From: Russula earlei
Taxonomy: Eukaryota > Basidiomycota > Agaricomycetes > Russulales > Russulaceae
Direction: 5' to 3'
DNA length: 64,000 nucleotides
NCBI GenBank assembly: GCA_025769875.1
Contig: JAGFNK010000025.1
Span: forward strand, 186,001 to 250,000
Position numbers and translations under genes: made by a program. Each line of letters opens with the position of its first letter. The stretch's first letter is position 1. The notes beneath the pieces are model-generated. The model did no database searches. It was not told where the DNA came from and saw only the letters and a program-made list of their open reading frames with translations. Of this stretch, positions 54,660 through 64,000 are shown piece after piece.

Positions 54660-57460
54660 CTAGCCTCCGGCGCTCCGATGGACCTTTCCACACATGATCC
54701 AGTACGGATCAGTAATGAAGATGGTTGTCGGGCCGGCCTCTCCGCCTCACAAAATACAGTCATTCCGGTAAAGACACACAACACTATGTCCGAAATACAA
54801 TGCTGCTATTGCAATCAACTTGGGCACGCAGTCTGGACTACCGGAAGGAGAAGGCAACAAATACAAAAGTGACAGGCACTGACAGGAACGTCAGCGTGTA
54901 CATAGTGGGCAATACTGCTCCTATCACCGAGGTATTGGATGTCCGATGAATATGAGATTCTGGGTTTCCCTTTATGCGGCGGCTAGATCTTGATTGACTA
55001 CGGAGCTCCTCATCATATTAGTCCGTTCCGGACCCCCGACTTCATTATTTGCGCTCCGGCCTCCAGATCTATTACTCTGGGAGGTTATACAGTCATCAGA
55101 CAGATTGGGACTGGATCTGCGTCCGTCCTGCCGGCCGGAAGGCCTTGGAGATATCCTTATTAACCCTCATAGACATTCTACATGTACCGAAGGCCGATGC
55201 ATGCGACTACACAGTGCACGCGCTACTTCGGAACGGGGGATGCATCACTTACACTCAAGAGGGGTGTTCAAACTTACACATCAAAGATCGGAAGATCGTG
55301 CACAGCTGGCTGGAGAACAATCTATTGTGTATTAACTTCATAACTCCAGCTCTACACGCGCAAAGAAGTGTCCTATCATTTCACATCCAGCATCAGCGCA
55401 TGGGACATATGTTTCCACCACGCGTTAATCTATCACAGTGATTCTGGTACTCAGATCTCGCTTGGCTTTACGGATCGCGATCAGTTATCCTGTCCCGAGT
55501 ATACACTCGGCAACCGAACGCTTCTTTTCTGGGCTTCCCCTTAGCGATCGGATCCTTGGCTACAGATTATCTACAGCACCTTAGCCGATCTGCTGCACGT
55601 GAGATCAATTCGAGGCGCTAGCTATTGAGGCAATGCGCGCTCACATACTTATCAGTTCATGGAGGGATCAAACATAGATTAACAATGCTAGATTCACCAC
55701 AGGAGAATGGAGTGCCGGATAGATGGAATCGGACCCTTGAAGACAACATGCGCTCAAAGTTGCACGGCGCTGGTCTTAGCCTCGGGTTCTGGAGCATAAT
55801 ACTAACGCTGCCGTCCATACTAATGATCGGACTCCATCACGCATTCTCTGTGCACACACACTTCATACACTGTGAACAGACGGACTGACTCCGGTCGTCT
55901 CACAAATCCGCCTTCTTTAGATGTAGGGCGTATGTCCACACGCCTGACCATCGTAATCTTATCGCGTGACAAGCGCATACTGCATAGCCAGGGGACATGT
56001 TACAGACACTGCTCCGCCTGCATAACTCTTGGTCCCTACAGGACCGGTGACATTCTCTGCCTTACCTTCACATGAACCGGATCGTCGGCACTTCGTTCCG
56101 CGCCTCCGGAAACCCCATTAGATTCCCTCACACCACACTCACTCGACCTTACTTACCCCACCTATACAGCCAGTTCCACACACTCCGCCACACCGTTTAT
56201 GCCATCCTCACTTAGCAATATTGGGACAATTCATTGGTCCGCTGCGTCCACTCTCAACTCGGTCTTATTCGCGTCCGCATTCCGAATATCTTGGAGGGAC
56301 TGCACATACAGATCCGAGAGGGCGCTTATCACATACGGCTCGGCCATGCGGAAGCAATCACTAGGCTACATATTGGGAAGGCACTTTATTGGATTCTGCC
56401 GATGAGTGGCAAGTCGCGTGTCAAATATGTGATCGACGCGCTTGCGAAAATTGGTACCTGGGATCAATTGATCTTATAGATCTTATCGGAATGGGTGTGC
56501 AGCATGCAAATCTTGGAGATTTCGCGCATGTTTCAATTGCACAGGGGTTCACCCAATTTACAAGGCATTGACATTGATGAAACCTTCTCACCAGTAGCCA
56601 GGTCCGAGTCTTAGCGACTCTTGTTCAGCGTTGGCCGCGCGAACACATTGGGAAATCAACGGACGTCTTGTCGACGTTCCTATTTGGCTCACTGGGTGAC
56701 AAGATTTAGTTTTATTGGAGCAACCGCAAGGCTTCATCACACCGGACGGACAAGAAAGTTTTTCTTTGGTCTTACACAGGCCTATCGTACATGGGACTTA
56801 CGTTCTCATGGAGTCCTTAGTGACTCGCGTTTACATGCACACATTCTCATGTGGGCATTGACTTAGCATGCACGCATTCTCATGCGGGCTTCACAAGTCA
56901 TACGCACGCATTCTCATGCGGGCTTCACGTTCATACGCACGCATTCTCATGCGGGCATCAGTTTCACGCGCACGCATTCCCATGCGGGCACTTATCTCGG
57001 CTTCGCGCTCACACATTCTCATGCAGACATATGTCATCGCCAAAGACGCGGGGGGATCCATTGCCATTTCCTTATCAGTTCACATCCTCTCTGCCGATGA
57101 CATCATTATCTTAGGCGACCCTCACGGTCTCGACGCTCACATCTACGGGCAGCGCTCACATCTACGGGCACATATACATCCTTGTCTACACGCTACGAGT
57201 TGACAGATCTAGGCGAGATCGCGTCATATCTTGGGATCCGCGTTACACGCAATCGCTCGGCTAACACAGACATCGATCATTCAAGGTACATCTCGGATCG
57301 CTTCGGGATGGCGGATTCCACAACTCCGCTCCACTCCTGTAATCTCGGAGGTCTTACCTCGGGATGGCAGACTTCCGTTCCGCTTCCGCATTCCGCTCCG
57401 TTCCGACGCAGAAGTCCAGTTGATCAAGCACTCCGGAGATGCAATGCCTATGGCGATTAG
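54660..57460 (+). pseudogene. Degraded Copia gag-pol
   Basis: Pieces of the Ty1/Copia polyprotein occur in order but in different frames with stops. They are a CCHC zinc-knuckle remnant (QCCYCNQLGHAVWT, about 54800); protease/GAG-pre-integrase-like segments (55040-55430, e.g. LEISLLTLIDILHVPKADAC); integrase (GIKHRLTMLDSPQENGVPDR, then WNRTLEDNMRSKLHGAGLSL, 55660-55790); reverse transcriptase start (IDETFSPVARSES-like, 56560-56620); and RNase H-proximal YLGIRVTRNRSANTDIDHSR (57220-57290). It is non-autonomous now. Confidence 0.8.
56837..57028. repeat. Minisatellite inside the Copia reverse-transcriptase region
   Basis: Six units of about 20 bp (gcacgcattctcatgcgggc) start at 56837, 56870, 56904, 56937, 56970 and 57009, so the period is mostly 33 bp with 13-bp variable spacers. 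The three central units are identical. The unit is partly palindromic (gcattctcatgc). Confidence 0.85.
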
Positions 57461-58013
57461 GCAATATATTAATGTTTTAACAGCAGCCTCCCCTATGTGC
57501 AGATCTGAACACTTCACTGGACACTTTCCTGGCAGTCTCTCGACTGTGCGTTTACACGCGTTCACACGCGTTCACACTTTCCTTTGCAGTCTCTCGCCTG
57601 CATACACATTTCCTTTGGAGTCTTTCGACTCGCAGTCTCTCGACTCACCCACTCTTTAATCACTTGCATTTCACTGCAATACCTACCTCATCAAGACGTC
57701 CACCTGCTGATGGTCTTACCACGCCGCACACCCACGCGCGACACCAGTCCTTTCATTACTGGGTTAGATCTCTCTTGATCTAATCTACCGACTGTCTCAA
57801 TCACGGGGGGATGTTGAGATTATCATTGATTTGGGTGATTTGGTATGTTACCACTACCCTGGGACGTTGTGATGTAATCACAGCTCAGACGCGTTGACGT
57901 GTCAGTTACACGGACTGGGCATCACCGGCTTAGCTCAGGCGCATGACGCATCGGATCACGCGGTCCGGCTCAGCTCATATGCTGAGATCTGCGTTACTTA
58001 CAATGATAAGTTA

Positions 58014-61000
58014 TTGCCGTTTTCAGCGCACTTGGTGGAGTTTGAATTCCACCCAAATCGGCGCAGAAAACCCTCTCAAACGTGCAGGGCGAATATCTCC
58101 CTCAAAACAGCTTCAATTCACATGAAACTTATTGTCCCTGAATCGCCTGAATGAGGGCTAGGCAGCCCCATTGTTTTCATGAGATTTGAGTGAGAATTGG
58201 TGGAGCTGGACTCAAGCCACCTCCACATGTGTATTAGATGAATTACAACTCAAAATCACGGTCTATATCTATTATTTTTCCCTCATGTTGTACCCATGGG
58301 CTGTCTTGAGGCAGCCCCATAGTGTTTTTGACTCAAGCGTTGTGGTGTGCAACATCATTTCCCTCATATCGTGTGACAGTAGCACGGTCGTGTGCCGGGA
58401 AGGAGCCTCCCCAGGAAGTGCACACCTGAGCCCATGGGGTGGTGAAGTGTGTCCAAGAATGCAGAATGACTTCATAAGACTGAAGCTCCAAAGAGGAGGA
58501 GCACCTAGCGGGAACGCGAGAACGCGTTTGTTCATTCGACTGCACTCAGGTTCACACAGATGATAAGGGAAAAACAGGGCAACTTTATTCAAGATGGTAG
58601 CAGATACAGGTGGGAACTAAGGCTAAGGGACAGGAAAAGCACAAAAGACAGGCATATGAAAGGAAATCTAGACGTGAGAAGGGGACCGAAGCTGGACAAC
58701 GCGAGGTATTGAGTCGTGGTCTCCAGCGGCTGTGGTAGTGGCGTGTGGCGATTTGTGAACGATGGCCGAGGCCAGGTGTGGTGACGAGGGGTGTGGTCAA
58801 GTCGTGACGCGAGGAGGGGGAGATGATGCAAAGGAGAGGCTGGAGGGGGGATAGGGAGAGTGCTGGTGGGTGGTCGCTTGGGCGCTGATGGCGCTGCCGA
58901 ACGCGATTGCGGGTGGGACGATTGGAGAACTTGGATGGCAGATGCGAGGTAGAGGAGCGAGGGGGCGTGGAAGTAGAAAGGGAGAGGGAAGATGGCGGCA
59001 GGCTGGGAAATGGACGCATAGGCGGTGTGCAGATCTCTGACTAACAAAGTGAGAGTCTAGTAAAAAAGGGGAGAAAAGCATACCGAAATGTACAGTAGCA
59101 ACACCGTCCGATGGCAACGAAGACGGCGGTGTGGTACGGGGCTCTTCGGCTGTGCGTTGGGACTCGTTGGTGCATGGTGAAGGCGGGGGCGTTGAGGGCG
59201 AGGGCGTGCGGCGGTTGATGGGGGCGAGGGTGGCGTGCTGGCGGCGACGATAATGATGATGTGAGGACGAAGAGGAGATGGCACGAAAGGAATACGCACA
59301 TATGTACTCTTGTAAGCGATTCGCGGCCAGCCATATAGCTGTGTGGGTGAGTCGATATCGAGGCCGTGCACCTTTGCGACTTTTTTGCATGTCTTGTGGT
59401 CCGTGCGTTTGTGCTGTAGTGAGTTCCCAGGCTTCTGCATTTACATAGGCATAGGACTTTCCTCCCCATCCTCATCAATAGCAGGAAGGGATGTCTTGGA
59501 AGCCTGAGCTCATGGTTGTGATCGCTTCGGTCGAGTGGGAGTGCCTGAGCTGTCACTTTCATTTCCACCAGTTTTTTTTCAGGCAGCCTTCCTTTGGCCA
59601 GTAGTACGTGTCGGTGCAGGCCGGCGTTTTGAAGCACGTTGCTTCGAGCCCATGAGGGTTTAGGGGGTTGAAATGGAGGGGTAGAGTAAGGTATGGTGAG
59701 CAGCTCTGGGAAGGGAAGAACACCCTGTCGTCGTCCTGGAGTCAGAGTGGACAGGGTGGACGGTTGATGAATAAGCCACACGACTCTTTACGCACATGCT
59801 TTACGCAACAACAGGGCCCACACATGAGGCACCATACCTTGCTCTACCCCTCCATTTCAACCCCCTAAACCCTCATGGGCTCGAAGCAACGTGCTTCAAA
59901 ATGCCGGCCTGCACCGACACATACTACTGGCCAAAGGAAGGCTGCCTGAAAAAAAACTGGTGGAAATGAAAGTGACAGCTCAGGCACTCCCACTCGACCG
60001 AAGCGATCACAACCACGAGCTCAGGCTTCCAAGACATCCCTTCCTGCTATTGATGAGGATGGGGAGGAAGAGTCCTATGCCTATGTAAATGCAGAAGCCT
60101 GGGAACTCACTACAGCACAAATGCACGGACCACAAGACATGCAAAAAAGTCGCAAAGGTGCACGGCCTTGATATCGACTCACCCACACAGCTATATGGCT
60201 GGCCGCGAATCGCTTACAAGAGTACATATGTGCGTATTCCTTTCGTGCCATCTCCTCTTCGTCCTCACATCATCATCATCGTCGCCGCCAGCACGCCACC
60301 CTCGCCCCCATCAACCGCCGCACGCCCTCGCCCTCAACGCCCCCGCCTTCACCATGCACCAACGAGTCCCAACGCACAGCCGAAGAGCCCCGTACCACGC
60401 CGCCGTCTTCGTTGCCATTGGACGGTGTTGCTACTGTACATTTCGGTATGCTTTTCTCCCCTTTTTTACTAGACTCTCACTTTGTTAGTCAGAGATCTGC
60501 ACGCCGCCTATGCGTCCATTTCCCAGCCTGCCGCCGTCTTCCCTCTCCCTTTCTACTTCCACGCCCCCTCACTCCTCTACCTCGCATCTGCCATCCAAGT
60601 TCTCCAATCGTCCCACCCGCAATCGCGTTCGGCAGCGCCATCAGCGCCCAAGCGACCACCCACCAGCACTCTCCCTATCCCCCCTCCAGCCTCTCCTTTG
60701 CATCATCTCCCCCTCCTCACGTCACGACTCGACCACACCCCTCGTCACCACACCTGGCCTCGGCCATCGTTCACAAATCGCCACACGCCACTACCACAGC
60801 CGCTGGAGACCACGACTCGATACCTCGCGTTGTCCAGCTTCGGTCCCCTTCTCACGTCTAGATTTCCTTTCATATGCCTGTCTTTTGTGCTTTTCCTGTC
60901 CCTTAGCCTTAGTTCCCACCTGTATCTGCTACCATCTTGAATAAAGTTGCCCTGTTTTTCCCTTATCATCTGTGTGAACCTGAGTGCAGTCGAATGAACA

Positions 61001-61515
61001 AACGTGTTCTCGCGTTCCTGCTAGGTGCTCCTCCTCTTTGGAGCTTCAGTCTTATGAAGTCATTCTGCATTCTTGGACACACTTCACCACCCCATGGGCT
61101 CAGGTGTGCACTTCCTGGGGGGGCTCCTTCCCGGCACACGACCGTGCTACTGTCACACGATATGAGGGAAATGATGTTGCACACCACAACACTTGAGTCA
61201 AAAACACTATGGGGCTGCCTCAAGACAGCCCATGGGTACAACATGAGGGAAAAATAATAGATATAGACCGTGATTTTGAGTTGTAATTCATCTAATACAC
61301 ATGTGGAGGTGGCTTGAGTCCAGCTCCACCAATTCTCACTCAAATCTCATGAAAACAATGGGGCTGCCTAGCCCTCATTCAGGCGATTCAGGGACAATAA
61401 GTTTCATGTGAATTGAAGCTGTTTTGAGGGAGATATTCGCCCTGCACGTTTGAGAGGGTTTTCTGCGCCGATTTGGGTGGAATTCAAACTCCGCCAAGTG
61501 CGCTGAAAACGGCAA
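58014..61515. mobile_element. 3.5-kb palindromic (foldback-type) terminal-inverted-repeat element
   Basis: The ends are TTGCCGTTTTCAGCGCACTT inverted, and the target duplication is TA (58012-58013 and 61516-61517). The left arm (58014-59698) and right arm (59830-61515) are near-identical inverted copies of about 1,685 bp around a 131-bp unique spacer (59699-59829). Isolated differences include ggtggagttt versus actccgcc. Each arm carries the same degraded open-frame remnant pointing outward (LQHK-x-TDHKTCKKVAKVHG, LTHTAIWLAANRLQEY) and a long Pro/Ser-rich frame. No transposase was recognised, so it is probably non-autonomous. Confidence 0.9.
59041..59700 (-). pseudogene. Degraded gene remnant in the left arm (mirror at 59830-60480, plus strand)
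   Basis: Read outward from the centre, the sequence starts MGSKQRASKRRPAPTRTTGQ then KAA-stop-KKTGGNESDSSGTPTR. It shifts frame to SYAYVNAEAWELTTAQTHGP, and continues to RPRYRLTHTAIWLAANRLQE. Stops and frame changes show it is not functional. The basic Ser/Thr-rich start followed by a more ordered segment suggests a captured host or transposon gene. Family not recognised. Confidence 0.45.
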
Positions 61516-61846
61516 TAATTGATGACAATCGGTAGCTACTAACGACTGATCCTTGTATGATCTTTGTTTCTGATGGTAGCTACCTGCAGTGTACTTAGAG
61601 ACGCTCTGGAGTACTTAAGAGCGTCGTATTTCGATAGATCACTTCAGTCTTGTCTTACACAATACTGAAGTGAGTACTTACTGTTTCCTATCTTATCTAT
61701 CGCATCTAATCACGCATTGTAGATATCTTTTGATAGGTATTACTGAATTATAGTCTTGTCTTACACAATACTGAAATATCTTTTGATAGATCTTAAGGAT
61801 CTTATCGCTCTTATCATAACCTGCGCCCATCTGCTTCAACAGGGTG

Positions 61847-62708
61847 GAGCAAATGTTGGGTTAAAGCCATACCAGACTTCAAACGGGGGTTTGTTCGTAG
61901 CACTGTGTTGTCTGGCATTATGTGCAAACTCCATAAAGGGAACTAGTTCTGCCCAATTGTCTGCTTGATGGTTGCAAAATATTCGTAGGTATTGTTCTAG
62001 TTCTTGGTTAACTTGTTCTGTTTCTCCATCTGTCTGTGGGTGATATGCTGTGCTTAATGATACTTTGACATTTAACTTCTTCCATAGTTCTTGAGTGACT
62101 TTTGCTGCAAATTGAGGGCCTCTGTCCGATATTATTTGTGTTGGGAGCCCTATTCTTCTCCAGACATTGTTCATGATTAGTGTCGCTGTTTCGTCTGCTG
62201 TGATTGTCTTGTGGAAAGGGGTAATGATTATTGCTTTACTGAATCGATCTACCACGACCAGGAGGCTGTCGAAGCCTTGTGAAATCGGTAGGTCCGTGAT
62301 AAAGTCCATAGTAATGCTTTTCCATACTTCTCCAGCTGGTGTAATTGGTACAAGGGGTGTTTCTGTCTTTGGACAGTTCTTTGTACTTTGGCAAATTGCG
62401 CAACCGTCTACATAACTTTTGACATAGGTTAGCATTCCTGGCCACCAATAGTTTCGGCTGATTAGTTCATAAGTTTTCCATTGGCCAGGATGATGCCCAG
62501 TGGCAAGGGAGTCGTGGTGTAGTTTTAGAATTTTCTTTCTTAGGGTGTCGTTGTTTGGGATATAGACTTTTCCTTTGAATAGTATTAGTCCATCTTCAAG
62601 GTTCCAGTCCTGTAAGCCTTTGGATAGTCGCCTTGCTCCATTCTTTATAATGATTGCTAATGCGTTAGATACTTCTGGGTCATAGTCTTTGCTAGATCGT
62701 AGTTGTTG
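61847..62708 (-). CDS. Gypsy integrase N-terminal and catalytic core (5' fragment before Copia)
   Basis: On the minus strand, after the in-frame TGA at 62709-62711, coding resumes. The HHCC zinc-binding region (LHHDSLATGHHPGQWKTYEL, GCAICQSTKN) and the D,D-35-E core follow: TMDFITDLPISQGFDSLLVV, IISDRGPQFAAKVTQELWKK, and AYHPQTDGETEQVNQELEQY with the catalytic Glu. It ends at FEVWYGFNPTFAPP, exactly where the Copia element interrupts, and continues at 53384. Confidence 0.88.
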
Positions 62709-64000
62709 TCAAAGTTCCTGGTCGCCGATTGGTTCTGTAGCAGAGGTGCGTGTTGCTCTAATTTTAAAAAATTTGTCATCTAGGAGCACCTTTCCATCAT
62801 TTTCGTTTTGTATCCCCTCTTTAAAGTCTGGCCGCCTGGACAGACCATCTGCTTTGTTCATAGTTCCTGGGTGGTGGGTGATGGTGAAGTCGAAATTGCT
62901 GAGGAGGAGTGCCCATCGGGCTTGTCGTCTTGTGAGTTTCTGTTTTGTCATGAAGTATGTCAAGTTATTGTGGTCTGTCCATAGATCAATGGGGTGTGTA
63001 GCACCTTCAAGGTAGTGTCGGAAGTGCCAGAGGAATAAAATGATAGCAAGGAGTTCTTTATCGTAGATCATGTAATTTCGTTGTGCGGGGTCCAAGGATT
63101 TCAAGAAATAGGCTACTGGGTGATATCTGTTAAATTCATCAGGTTGTTCCAAGATTGCACCAACTGCAAAGTCACTTGCATCGCAGATGAGTCGAAAGGG
63201 TTTCGTGTGGTTAGGTAACATGAGGATTGGGGCCGTTGTGAATGCTTGGATTAGTTTCTGAAATGCTTGTTCTTCATTGTCTTCCCACTTGAAGGGGTTT
63301 TCTTTCTTTGTTAAGTTAAACAAGGGCCGTGCTATTTGAGAGTATTGGTGGATAAATCGTCGATAGAAGTTGCAGAATCCTAGAAATGCTTGTACTTCCG
63401 TAACATTGGTCGGAGTAGGCCACTTTGTAATGCCTATTAACTTGTCTTGGTCCATGGATATTCGTCCTTGGGAGATATTGATGCCTAGGTAACTAATAGA
63501 GGTTTGTCGGAAAGCACATTTCTCTGGTTTCAAGTATAAGTCGTGGTCTTGGAGTGTTTTTAGGACCTTATGTGTCCAGTCGTCTAGTTTGTTCAAGGTT
63601 TGCGCCATGATTAGTATATCATCTAGATAAACAACCACTCGTTCAGTGGCAATGTATCTTGCTAGGATGGTGTTCATAAAGTGTTGGAAAGTGGCTGGGG
63701 CGTTGCAGAGACCAAATGTCATTATCAATGGTTCGAAGAGTCCTAGTGGTGTCTTGAATGCTGCGAGGTGTTCATCGCCCTCTCTGAGGCGAATATTGTT
63801 GTATCCCCATCGTACGTCAAACTTGGTAAAGTATTGGGCTCCTTGGAGTTTGTCAATTAATTCAGGAATCAAGGGTAGTGGATACACGTCTTTGACAGTT
63901 GCTGTATTCAGGGCTCTGTAGTCTTGCACTGGTCGTAGATTTCCTCCTTTCTTTTCTACAAAGAAGAATGGGCTGGCAATAGCTGCTTTTGATGGTCGGA
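62709..64000 (-). CDS. Gypsy reverse transcriptase - RNase H (enters from the right edge)
   Basis: The frame is open to the window edge (FFFVEKKGGNLRPVQDYRAL). Reverse transcriptase motifs are FTKFDVRWGYNNIRLREGDE, LCNAPATFQHFMNTIL and the catalytic box VVYLDDILIMAQ. RNase H follows with ICDASDFAVGAILEQ, YDKELLAIILFLWHFRHYLE and LWTDHNNLTYF. A single in-frame TGA (62709-62711, minus strand, context ctt-tga-caa) separates it from the integrase; otherwise the frame is intact. Confidence 0.92.
   Translation of the reverse strand, partial: RPSKAAIASPFFFVEKKGGNLRPVQDYRALNTATVKDVYPLPLIPELIDKLQGAQYFTKFDVRWGYNNIRLREGDEHLAAFKTPLGLFEPLIMTFGLCNAPATFQHFMNTILARYIATERVVVYLDDILIMAQTLNKLDDWTHKVLKTLQDHDLYLKPEKCAFRQTSISYLGINISQGRISMDQDKLIGITKWPTPTNVTEVQAFLGFCNFYRRFIHQYSQIARPLFNLTKKENPFKWEDNEEQAFQKLIQAFTTAPILMLPNHTKPFRLICDASDFAVGAILEQPDEFNRYHPVAYFLKSLDPAQRNYMIYDKELLAIILFLWHFRHYLEGATHPIDLWTDHNNLTYFMTKQKLTRRQARWALLLSNFDFTITHHPGTMNKADGLSRRPDFKEGIQNENDGKVLLDDKFFKIRATRTSATEPIGDQEL

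Larger units (their letters stand above)
53385..61841 (+). mobile_element. Ty1/Copia retrotransposon, complete with both LTRs, inserted in Gypsy integrase
   Basis: LTR A is 53385-53914 (530 bp) and LTR B spans 57812-61841 because a 3.5-kb element sits inside it. Both start TGTTGAGATTATC and end CATCTGCTTCAACA. Perfect 5-bp target duplications GGGTG flank the element (53380-53384 and 61842-61846). A purine-rich cacgggggga precedes LTR B at 57803-57811, fitting plus-strand orientation. The coding interior is degraded. The LTRs contain an internal repeat of cttgtcttacacaatactga. Confidence 0.92.
57812..61841 (+). repeat. Copia 3' LTR (LTR B), split by the palindromic element
   Basis: LTR sequence occupies 57812-58013 and 61516-61841. 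Removing the insert and one TA restores a sequence matching LTR A nearly base for base, with a few substitutions (for example gacgtgtcagttac versus gacgcgtcggttac) and a 4-base deletion (tttctgatgg versus tttcttattgatgg). Confidence 0.92.
51720..64000 (-). mobile_element. Ty3/Gypsy chromodomain retrotransposon (3' part and pol, interrupted by Copia; continues off the right edge)
   Basis: Reading leftward, pol enters at 64000 with reverse transcriptase and RNase H, then integrase. Copia interrupts at 61841/53385, after which the integrase C-terminus, chromodomain, a small 3' frame and the 3' LTR follow. The 5' LTR, gag and protease lie outside the window. The element is inserted in the Helitron coding sequence. 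Confidence 0.9.

Noticed and set aside
56837..57028. CRISPR-like array (20-bp repeats, 13-bp spacers)
   Set aside because: Eukaryotic retrotransposon context, spacers too short, degenerate end units and no cas genes; it is a minisatellite.
58585..59390. Long Pro/Ser-rich frames in the palindrome arms (also 60412-60944)
   Set aside because: Overlapping frames on one strand are equally open due to biased composition; no domain; mirrored simply because the arms are identical.

Overview
The window is nuclear DNA from a filamentous basidiomycete fungus, most likely an agaricomycete. The evidence is short GT-AG introns of about 50-80 nt in nearly every gene, a STE3-type pheromone receptor, paired STAND/NLR-like genes with N-terminal Goodbye-type domains and ankyrin repeats, and a Copia/Gypsy/Helitron repeat load typical of these genomes. 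Species cannot be named from the sequence.

Left host block (1-11 kb): UBP6/USP14 deubiquitinase (minus) shares a 266-bp promoter region with a BAP31/Yet3 ER membrane protein (plus). Next comes a head-to-head pair of mitochondrial ATP synthase genes, the inhibitor IATP/INH1 (minus) and F1Fo subunit h/ATP14 (plus). A conserved protein of unknown function follows (7.2-8.3 kb), then a small secreted-protein candidate (10.6-11.05 kb).

Repeat island 1 (11.1-18.0 kb): a non-coding block almost free of CpG, built from internally duplicated sequence and carrying three solo LTRs with target-site duplications. A paralogue of the 7.2-kb gene lies on its far side (19.7-20.5 kb).

Middle host block (20.5-47 kb): mitochondrial RNA polymerase RPO41, a short protein consisting essentially of a Spa2 homology domain, a convergent pair of Goodbye-NACHT-ankyrin genes (both with apparent frameshifts) with a small PPxY membrane-protein gene between their 3' ends, two BAG-domain co-chaperone genes flanking an F-box-like gene, and a STE3-like GPCR.

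Repeat island 2 (47.6-64 kb): a four-level transposon nest. A Helitron helicase gene is cut by a chromodomain Ty3/Gypsy element, whose integrase is cut by a Ty1/Copia element (5-bp target duplication GGGTG). One Copia LTR is in turn cut by a 3.5-kb almost perfectly palindromic element with TA target duplication. The Gypsy element and the missing Helitron part run off the right end.

Functional themes are mitochondrial energetics and transcription (IATP, ATP14, RPO41), ubiquitin/chaperone proteostasis (UBP6, BAG with UIM, F-box) and non-self recognition (NLR pair, pheromone receptor). No bacterial-type operon, CRISPR, rRNA or tRNA was recognised.
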